Below are positions 7,164 to 12,408 of a stretch of 12,408 nucleotides of DNA, piece by piece; within the stretch, counting starts at the first letter, position 1, and the number at the start of each line of letters is the position of its first letter. This stretch comes from Victivallis vadensis (GTDB lineage Bacteria; Verrucomicrobiota; Lentisphaeria; Victivallales; GWF2-50-93). The position numbers were made by a program, and so were the translations under genes. Location: contig DYRX01000097.1 in the NCBI GenBank assembly GCA_020718525.1, positions 1 to 12,408 of the forward strand, in the 5' to 3' direction. The notes under the pieces were generated by a model that made no database searches, was not told the origin of the DNA, and worked only from the letters and a program-made list of their open reading frames with translations.

Positions 7164-7985
7164 CTATATGTAGATCATTTTCTTTGTCATGCCTCCGTCT
7201 ACGATGAAGTTTTGAGCAGTAATGAAGCCGGATTTCTCTGGCGAGATCAGAAATTCGACCAGGTGGGCGATGTCCGCAGGCTCCCCTGCGCGTCCGCACG
7301 GATGCTGTTCATGATCCTCCGTAGTGGGCTCATTGCCTTTTGGGATGCTTGATTTTTTATTTTTACTTGTATCTATCCAACCTGGGCTGATGCAATTGAC
7401 TCTGACTTTTCCTGAGAGGCTAATTGCAAGCGCATGAGTGAGCGCGAGGACTCCGCCCTTGGATGCGGCATATGCCTCGCCATCCGGTTCGGACTGGAGC
7501 GCCCGGGTCGAAGAGACGTTCACGATTGAGCCGCCTGTTGTCTTCAAATGGGGAATGCAGTGCTTTGCCGCTAGAAAAACTCCAGTCAGATTGATCCGAA
7601 TGATTTTCTCCCAATAGGCGAGTTCAAGCTCCTCCGCCTTTTTGATCAGAGGGTTTGCGATTCCGGCATTGTTTATCAAAGCATGCAGAGCTCCGAAATG
7701 CTCCAGCGTCTTTCCAACTGCCTCGCGCATGTCAGATTCGCTCCCGACATCCGCATGGAAGAACTGCAGATCTCCCAAGTCTCCGAGCTCTTCTAGCGTT
7801 TCAAATCCGGCATCGGCGTCATTGTCAAAGATGGCGACGCCCATTCCAAGTTGCAGGAGATGGCGGCATATGCCTTTGCCAATTCCCTGGGCACCGCCAG
7901 TCACAATGCAAAATTTGCCTTTCAATCCGTTCTCATCTTGTCTATTCTGGCGATACTTCTCCTTGCCGTTCTTGTCTCTGCTCAT
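7164..7985 (-). CDS. short-chain dehydrogenase/reductase (FabG/glucose dehydrogenase-like)
   Basis: This 273-residue classical SDR probably reduces or oxidises a sugar, polyol or 3-oxo compound with NAD(P)H in the cytoplasm. Visible marks are the cofactor loop TGGAQGIG (29-36), an acidic residue after the second strand (D54, in IFDND) that favours NAD over NADP, DV at 79-80, NNAG at 105-108, the catalytic Asn in RINLTG (132), Ser in NVSS (158/159) and YAASK (Y172, K176). The SPGWIDT and FIVDGG motifs complete the fold. Only the first 20 residues, very polar, lie outside the usual domain. The ATG at 7985 has GGAAG 8 bases upstream. The gene is divergent from the MlaD gene (161 bases apart) and does not sit in an operon here. 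The substrate cannot be told from the sequence. Confidence 0.92.
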   Translation of the reverse strand: MSRDKNGKEKYRQNRQDENGLKGKFCIVTGGAQGIGKGICRHLLQLGMGVAIFDNDADAGFETLEELGDLGDLQFFHADVGSESDMREAVGKTLEHFGALHALINNAGIANPLIKKAEELELAYWEKIIRINLTGVFLAAKHCIPHLKTTGGSIVNVSSTRALQSEPDGEAYAASKGGVLALTHALAISLSGKVRVNCISPGWIDTSKNKKSSIPKGNEPTTEDHEQHPCGRAGEPADIAHLVEFLISPEKSGFITAQNFIVDGGMTKKMIYI

Positions 7986-8102
7986 TGATTCACTTCCATG
8001 TTGACCGAATCTTCTATGATTTTGCCAGTGCCAGGATAAGCCTGCAAGTCAAATGCTAACACACATGAGATGAGAACGCAAGTAAATATTTCCTAATAAA
8101 TC

Positions 8103-8130
8103 TTGATTCTGGCGTCATCCAAGATATATT
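8103..8130 (+). promoter_or_regulatory. candidate sigma-70-type promoter before the MlaD gene
   Basis: TTGATT (8103-8108), a 16-base spacer and TATATT (8125-8130) make a plausible housekeeping promoter. Transcription would start near 8137, only about 10 bases before the ATG at 8147, so the mRNA would be nearly leaderless. The same two hexamers with the same spacing occur before the aminotransferase gene. Confidence 0.4.
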
Positions 8131-8146
8131 CGGGCTGTCATTCAAC

Positions 8147-9154
8147 ATGGAGCGGTCAATCTTGAGCAACGTGGGCAATAAATTCAAAGTGGGGGTACTT
8201 GTCATACTCTCTTCGGTCCTCCTGGTTTTCGGTCTCACCATGCTTGGCGTGCTTAAATACTTCTCCGAGACATACGAATTCATGACCGTCATCGAAACGT
8301 CTGTGCAGGGGCTCAGAAAGGGCTCGCTGGTCAAGTACAAGGGCGTTCCGATTGGCCAGGTTAACAAGATTCAGATCAGCAACGTTGACGAAAATGTCTA
8401 TGTCTTCATGTATTTCGATCCTGAGGCGTTCAGCTACGACGCCGTCAAGGAAATTCAGATGCGCGGAGGATTTTCATACTTCGAGAACGAACTCGAAAAA
8501 TATGTTGAGCAGGGAATGAGATGCCAGCTCAAGTATGCTGGGATAACAGGAGACCTCTATGTTGAGGTCGCCATTTTCGATCCTGCTATATATCCGCCCA
8601 AGGAATATGTTTTGCCAGCGGATCATCCGCCATACATGCCTTCGGTTCCGCAGTTGTCTTTCGGCGATCTGATGGAGGCGGCAAACAAGTCTCTTCTCAA
8701 TCTCACTCACATTGACTTTGCCAAGATTTCCGGGAAGCTCGACACTTTCCTTGACTCCGCAAATTCGCTCATCGCGGACAAAAGCGTGCGGCATACCCTT
8801 GAGCAGATGAAGGATGCCACTGCGAATCTTGCCGAAATTACAGACTCGCTGAAAAAATCGATTACAGCTCAGAAAACGGACAATCTAATATCTTCAATCT
8901 TCGACGCCACGAATAAATTGAACAGCGCCCTTGATCAGGTCTCCGCCTTTGTCGCCGAACTTGAGACGACAGTGAAGCGCTCGGAAATTCCGGAGACTAC
9001 TGACTCGATGCGGGACATGATGGCGGAGGCGAAGGAGACAATGAAGCGGATAGACCAGCTTTCCGAATCGCTTAAAAGCCTTTCCGACTATCTTGAAGAG
9101 AATCCCAATTCGATTATAAACGGCAGGAAAGATGTTCCGGTCGTAAAGCCATGA
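8147..9154 (+). CDS. MCE/MlaD family lipid-transport substrate-binding protein
   Basis: The product has 335 residues, in the usual range for bacterial MCE proteins with one MCE domain. Such proteins bind lipids in the periplasm and work with an MlaE-type permease and MlaF-type ATPase to move phospholipids between membranes. One membrane anchor lies at about 13-38 with the N-terminus inside. The MCE domain follows at about 43-145, with GLRKGSLVKYKGVPIGQV (55-72) and YAGITGDLYVEV (130-141). Residues about 175-320 are helical and heptad-like, as in MCE proteins that form a hexameric needle or barrel. The end ENPNSIINGR is also usual. No permease or ATPase gene lies beside it. The ATG has no Shine-Dalgarno site; TTG at 8162 has GGAG 9 bases upstream and could be the true start (330 residues). 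The sulfatase start lies 60 bases downstream, without a terminator between. Confidence 0.88.
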   Translation: MERSILSNVGNKFKVGVLVILSSVLLVFGLTMLGVLKYFSETYEFMTVIETSVQGLRKGSLVKYKGVPIGQVNKIQISNVDENVYVFMYFDPEAFSYDAVKEIQMRGGFSYFENELEKYVEQGMRCQLKYAGITGDLYVEVAIFDPAIYPPKEYVLPADHPPYMPSVPQLSFGDLMEAANKSLLNLTHIDFAKISGKLDTFLDSANSLIADKSVRHTLEQMKDATANLAEITDSLKKSITAQKTDNLISSIFDATNKLNSALDQVSAFVAELETTVKRSEIPETTDSMRDMMAEAKETMKRIDQLSESLKSLSDYLEENPNSIINGRKDVPVVKP

Positions 9155-9204
9155 TTTCCCGGAAATTGTAAATTTACTGCCGCGTTGTCCTCAATTTTTC
9201 ATCT

Positions 9205-9212
9205 GAGGAGGG
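9205..9212 (+). promoter_or_regulatory. Shine-Dalgarno that decides the sulfatase start
   Basis: GAGGAGGG stands just before ATG 9215. The frame is open further up to 9185, but the ten extra codons span this site and are unlike the family N-terminus. Confidence 0.7.
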
Positions 9213-9214
9213 AA

Positions 9215-10591
9215 ATGAACATTATTTACATCCATACGCACGACAGCGGCAGGCAGATCGGTCCTTATGGGCATGGGATTCAAACTCCTAATCTGATGAA
9301 AATGGCGCATGAAGGCGTCCTTTTCAGGCAATATTTCACCTGCGGACCGACATGTTCGCCGAGCAGATCCGCGCTTCTTTCGGGGATGAGTCCGCGTTCA
9401 GTTGGAATGCTTGGTCTTGCGCACAGAGGCTTCGAGTGGCTGGACTATTCCAGACATCTCGCGGGACATCTTTCAAGGAATGGCTGGGAGACAGTGCTTT
9501 GCGGAATACAGCATGAAGCTCCTCATTCAAAGATAAACCTACTCGGATACGACAAAATATTGTATGGAGAATGCAAGGAGCGGAGCGAAGATCGTGGGAT
9601 TCGCATGATCGCCGAAGACATGGCCAACTGCACCGAAGCATGCAAATACATCAGGTCGAAGCCGCCGAATAGTTTTTTTCTGTCATTTGGAATGATATGC
9701 ACCCACCGTCCTTTTCCGCTTGATGTCAGCCCCCTGAATCCAGACAATGTCCTGCCTCCAGCAAAAACGCCTGACAATCCGGAAACAAGATGCGACATGG
9801 CCGGCTTTCTGAAAATGGCGATGGCAGCCGACACATGCGCTGGGCAAATCCTCCGGGCTGTGGACGAGGCAGGAATTTCCGATGAGACACTAGTGATTTT
9901 CACAACTGATCACGGGATCGCCTTTCCTCTGCACAAATGCACGCTCTACGACAGTGGAATCGGGATTTCCTTGATAATGAGGTTTCCCGGTGGAAAATTT
10001 GCCGGCAGAGTCGTTGACGGGCTCGTTTCTGTCCTGGACATATTCCCAAGCATCTGCGACATCGCCGGCATTCCAAAGCCACCGTGGCTGGAAGGTTTTT
10101 CCATTATGCCATTGCTGAATCGGAGTTCCGAAAAAATCCGCGATGAAATTTTTTCAGAGATAAGTTACCATGCGGCGTATGAGCCGGCAAGAAGCGTAAG
10201 GACGGAACGCTACAAGCTGATCCGGCATTATGACGGCGAGCATCCGAGAGTCGTTTTGCCCAACATAGATTCAGGACCAACAAAATCCCTTCTCCTTGAG
10301 AACGGCCTCAAAGACAAGAAAAAAGACATGCTTGAGTTCTACGATCTCCTCTTTGATCCGGAGGAAAAGAAGAATCTTGCCGCCTCCACTGAATACGCAG
10401 AACAGCTTGCCGATCTTGATTCAAGACTCCTCTCCTGGATGCAAAAGACGAATGATCCCTTGCTCGCAGGTCATGTCCCAGAACCTAAGGGAGCAATTGT
10501 GACAGACAAATGCGCAACAGATCCGGAAGGAGACAAGTCCTCAGATTCTCAAGCTGAAAAACTTCAAAAAGAAAAATTGAAGTCCAATTGA
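9215..10591 (+). CDS. cytoplasmic sulfatase, heparan N-sulfatase-like (S1 family)
   Basis: I start this at ATG 9215 (458 residues), where MNIIYIHTHDSGR matches the normal N-terminus of this sulfatase group. These enzymes hydrolyse sulfate esters or sulfamates using a formylglycine made from a Cys or Ser. The signature C-S-P-S-R is at 47-51, with Cys47 as the residue to be converted. Likely metal and active-site residues are D10, H164 (in THRPF), D232-H233 (in TTDHG) and K241. The segment TLYDSGIGISLIMRFPGG fits the subgroup. Residues about 370-415 are the usual C-terminal part (LEFYDLLFDPEEKKNLA). The last 40 residues are a polar Lys/Glu/Ser tail. There is no signal peptide, so it should act in the cytoplasm on imported oligosaccharides. 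No maturation enzyme gene lies in the window. It may share a transcript with the MlaD gene. The exact substrate is not decided by sequence alone. Confidence 0.9.
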   Translation: MNIIYIHTHDSGRQIGPYGHGIQTPNLMKMAHEGVLFRQYFTCGPTCSPSRSALLSGMSPRSVGMLGLAHRGFEWLDYSRHLAGHLSRNGWETVLCGIQHEAPHSKINLLGYDKILYGECKERSEDRGIRMIAEDMANCTEACKYIRSKPPNSFFLSFGMICTHRPFPLDVSPLNPDNVLPPAKTPDNPETRCDMAGFLKMAMAADTCAGQILRAVDEAGISDETLVIFTTDHGIAFPLHKCTLYDSGIGISLIMRFPGGKFAGRVVDGLVSVLDIFPSICDIAGIPKPPWLEGFSIMPLLNRSSEKIRDEIFSEISYHAAYEPARSVRTERYKLIRHYDGEHPRVVLPNIDSGPTKSLLLENGLKDKKKDMLEFYDLLFDPEEKKNLAASTEYAEQLADLDSRLLSWMQKTNDPLLAGHVPEPKGAIVTDKCATDPEGDKSSDSQAEKLQKEKLKSN

Positions 10592-10635
10592 TTTTGCGCA
10601 TTGAGCTGATATATTATGACGCTTTGCGATATAAT
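10588..10635 (+). promoter_or_regulatory. candidate promoter before the aminotransferase gene
   Basis: TTGATT (10588-10593, overlapping the sulfatase stop), 16 bases and TATATT (10610-10615) match the pair before the MlaD gene. A perfect TATAAT lies at 10630-10635 but has only a poor -35 (TGATAT). Either would allow transcription independent of the sulfatase. An AGAGGTG ribosome site lies at 10654-10660. Confidence 0.4.
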
Positions 10636-10664
10636 TAATATTAATCAATAGACAGAGGTGTGAA

Positions 10665-12032
10665 ATGGCAGGGAAGTATTCGCTCAAGCCGGTTGAAGTC
10701 AAAAAGATTGAGACGAAAAACAGAAAGATTGTGACGAAGCTTCCGGTGCCGGAGTCAATTCCGGTGCTTGAGTCGCTCTTTAAATACGAGCCTGTCTCGA
10801 TGCAGGGTCAGCCGCCGATTGTCTGGGAGAAGGCGGAGGGGTTCAATGTTTACGACGCCTACGGGAACAAGTGGATTGACTGGTCCAGCGGCGTGCTTAT
10901 CACCAACGCGGGCCATGCGCATGAAGGTCTTGTATCCGCCTTGAAAGAAATCGCAGACAGCAAACTGCTTACCACATACTGTTTTCCCCACAAAGGCAGA
11001 GCTGAGCTTGTGAAGAAGCTTGTTGAGAAGGCTCCTGCCGGCTTGACCAAGGTTTTTCTTCTTTCAACTGGCTCGGAGGCGACCGAGAACACTATCAAGC
11101 TTGCGAGGACCTGGGGAAGGCGCAGCCGCCCGGAGAAAAAGATAATCGTCTCCTTTGTGAATTCCTTTCACGGACGTACACTCGGCGCCCAGCTTGCAGG
11201 CGGCATACCGAGGCTGAAAGAATGGATTGGTATGAATGACGACAGCTTTGTTCAAGTTCCATTTCCTGACGGCTATAGAAATGAGGATGTGAGCTTCGAT
11301 CTTTTTGAGAGCAGTCTCAAGAAATTGGGAGTCAATCCAGACAATGTGGCTGGCGTGATTTCTGAAACCTATCAGGGGGTAGGTCCCAATTTCATGCCAG
11401 TTGACTATGCGCAGAAGCTGAGAAAATGGTGCGACAAGCACGGAGCTCTCCTCATATTCGACGAGATTCAGGCGGGCTTTGGAAGGACCGGCAAATATTG
11501 GGGCTTTGAAAACTATGGAATCGCCCCGGATCTCATCGCCTGCGGAAAAGGCATTTCGGGTGCCATGCCGCTTTCGGCAGTCATAGGACGCGAAGATGTC
11601 ATGAGCATATATCCTCCGGGTGCAATGACTTCCACGCATTCTGGAAATCCGGTCTGCTGTGCCTGCGCGATCGCAAGCATGGATATCATTGACGAGGAGA
11701 AGCTCGTTGAAAATTCTTCCAGGATGGGCAAACTGCTCTACGAAAACTGCGTGAAAATACAGAAGGCGCATCCGAAGGTGCTTGGACATGTCTGCGGCGG
11801 CTACGGTCTCGTCGCTGGAATTCTAGTTGTCAAGCCTGGCACTAAAGATCCTGACTCGGAACTTGCACTTAAAATCAATGAAAGATGCTTCCAGAAGGGA
11901 CTGCTCATGTTTGCTCCGGTTGGAACTGGCGGCGAATGCATCAAAATTGCGCCTCCGCTCAGCATCAGTGAAGATGCCCTCATGGAAGGCATTGAGGTCC
12001 TGGCGGAAGTCTGCAAAGAACTTTGCTCCTGA
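10665..12032 (+). CDS. class III PLP-dependent aminotransferase (GABA/ornithine transaminase-like)
   Basis: The product has 455 residues, a normal length for the class. It moves an amino group from an omega-amino acid or a similar amine to a keto acid with pyridoxal phosphate. Visible marks are the phosphate loop STGSEATEN (134-142), the FHG segment (168-170) that stacks the cofactor, SETYQG (233-238), DEIQAGFGRTG (266-276, D266 binding the PLP nitrogen), the Schiff-base lysine K295 in LIACGKGISGAMPLSAVIG, and THSGNP (324-329). About 40 residues precede the usual start of the fold. ATG 10665 has AGAGG 6 bases upstream. The closest named families by motif are 4-aminobutyrate and acetylornithine/ornithine aminotransferases; substrate choice is open. 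The gene is co-directional with the sulfatase, 73 bases away, and ends in a terminator facing the GH4 gene. Confidence 0.93.
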   Translation: MAGKYSLKPVEVKKIETKNRKIVTKLPVPESIPVLESLFKYEPVSMQGQPPIVWEKAEGFNVYDAYGNKWIDWSSGVLITNAGHAHEGLVSALKEIADSKLLTTYCFPHKGRAELVKKLVEKAPAGLTKVFLLSTGSEATENTIKLARTWGRRSRPEKKIIVSFVNSFHGRTLGAQLAGGIPRLKEWIGMNDDSFVQVPFPDGYRNEDVSFDLFESSLKKLGVNPDNVAGVISETYQGVGPNFMPVDYAQKLRKWCDKHGALLIFDEIQAGFGRTGKYWGFENYGIAPDLIACGKGISGAMPLSAVIGREDVMSIYPPGAMTSTHSGNPVCCACAIASMDIIDEEKLVENSSRMGKLLYENCVKIQKAHPKVLGHVCGGYGLVAGILVVKPGTKDPDSELALKINERCFQKGLLMFAPVGTGGECIKIAPPLSISEDALMEGIEVLAEVCKELCS

Positions 12033-12062
12033 GAGAGATAATCGGGAAATCATAAGAAGATT

Positions 12063-12096
12063 AAGCCATGGGACATCGAAGAGTCTATGGCTTTTT
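12063..12096 (+). terminator. intrinsic terminator of the aminotransferase gene
   Basis: AAGCCAT (12063-12069) pairs with ATGGCTT (12087-12093). The inner GGAC pairs with GTCT across one bulged G and an 8-base loop. A five-T run (12092-12096) ends the structure on the + strand. It lies 30 bases after the stop, between two convergent genes. Confidence 0.7.
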
Positions 12097-12112
12097 CAGA
12101 TTTATACGTGTT

Positions 12113-12408
12113 TTACCGGAACCCACCCAAGTATTTTTTGTGGGAGCTGAAGAGCTCGTCAATTATTTTCTCCATGTAGTCGAGATCCCTGTGGGCCGGG
12201 TGAGCCATCGCCGCCTGAAGAACGAGCTTCCTGTCTCTTGCAATTGCGGCATCCACGGAAAGCTTTCCAAAAATGTATGCGTCATAGACCATCCCGGAAA
12301 CTGAGAGCGGAAGCGGGGGAATTGAAACTGGCTCCGGTCCGGCGGATCCAAGACGGCAGGTGACTTCCACGATTGCGTCGGCGGGAAGGCATGGAACGGT
12401 CCTTTCCG
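12113..12408 (-). CDS. C-terminal end of a GH4 family glycosidase (partial)
   Basis: The frame is open from the right edge of the window to TAA (12115-12113), about 98 residues, so the gene starts outside. The text matches the end of glycoside hydrolase family 4 (alpha-galactosidase, alpha-glucosidase and 6-phospho-glucosidase types). Marks are LPADAIVEVTC, a glycine-proline turn and a PPLP segment, then KLSVDAAIARDRKLVLQAAM with the AHP motif, and a helical end DELFSSHKKYL. GH4 enzymes use NAD and a divalent metal and act in the cytoplasm by an oxidation-elimination route. The NAD-binding and metal residues are in the missing part, so substrate type cannot be judged. It converges on the aminotransferase gene. 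Confidence 0.8.
   Translation of the reverse strand, partial: ERTVPCLPADAIVEVTCRLGSAGPEPVSIPPLPLSVSGMVYDAYIFGKLSVDAAIARDRKLVLQAAMAHPAHRDLDYMEKIIDELFSSHKKYLGGFR

Noticed and set aside
7655..8059. 134-codon + strand ORF opposite the SDR gene
   Set aside because: It is the antisense of a clearly conserved SDR.
9157..9169. ATTTCC-C-GGAAAT palindrome after the MlaD gene
   Set aside because: The loop is one base and no T-run follows, so it is not a believable terminator.
11064..11789. 241-codon - strand ORF opposite the aminotransferase
   Set aside because: It is antisense to a gene with all class III aminotransferase motifs and has no recognisable domain.
1..12408. tRNA, rRNA, CRISPR array, insertion sequence or phage attachment site
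   Set aside because: I found no clover-leaf, regular spaced repeat, transposase or integrase text on either strand.

Overview
The window looks like a mixed accessory stretch of a PVC-superphylum bacterium, most likely Lentisphaerota (Victivallis-like). This rests on family content, not on a phylogenetic marker. The signs are the tail of an H-X9-DG type pseudopilin, a sulfatase with the N-terminus typical of heparan-N-sulfatase-like enzymes, a large secreted delta-60/InlB-repeat protein, and two glycoside-hydrolase pieces. No rRNA, tRNA, CRISPR array, transposase or phage gene was seen.

Layout: (a) 1-537, the 3' end of a + strand gene whose C-terminal module is paralogous to the C-terminus of the convergent gene at 1071-4892 (-). 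That second gene is a 1273-residue secreted protein with 14 beta-propeller-type repeats, four InlB-type repeats and the shared C-terminal module. Between them lies a 533-base gap with a period-6 inverted array and an unrecognised short ORF. (b) 5087-6103, two 5'-truncated gene remnants on the + strand: the C-terminal part of a clan GH-A-like glycoside hydrolase, then, straight after its stop and in the same frame, the C-terminal part of a pseudopilin. A good intrinsic terminator follows. (c) 6232-6846 (-), a six-helix membrane protein equal to the N-terminal half of fused MFS/spermidine synthases, without the synthase. (d) 7164-7985 (-), an SDR oxidoreductase, divergent from (e) 8147-9154 (+), an MCE/MlaD protein. 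(f) 9215-10591 (+), a sulfatase without a signal peptide. (g) 10665-12032 (+), a class III PLP aminotransferase with a clear terminator. (h) 12113-12408 (-), the C-terminal end of a GH4 glycosidase running off the window.

The genes do not form one obvious operon. The sulfatase and the GH4 enzyme fit intracellular breakdown of imported sulfated or plain oligosaccharides. The MlaD protein fits outer-membrane lipid transport. The propeller/InlB protein is probably exported. MlaD, sulfatase and aminotransferase are co-directional and could be partly co-transcribed, but promoter-like hexamers precede the first and third.

I do not see a convincing new multi-gene system. The items most worth a second look are the shared C-terminal module of the two convergent secreted proteins, the abutting pair of decapitated genes, and the stand-alone membrane half of the spermidine-synthase fusion. 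All gene calls come from reading the sequence; no database search was run.
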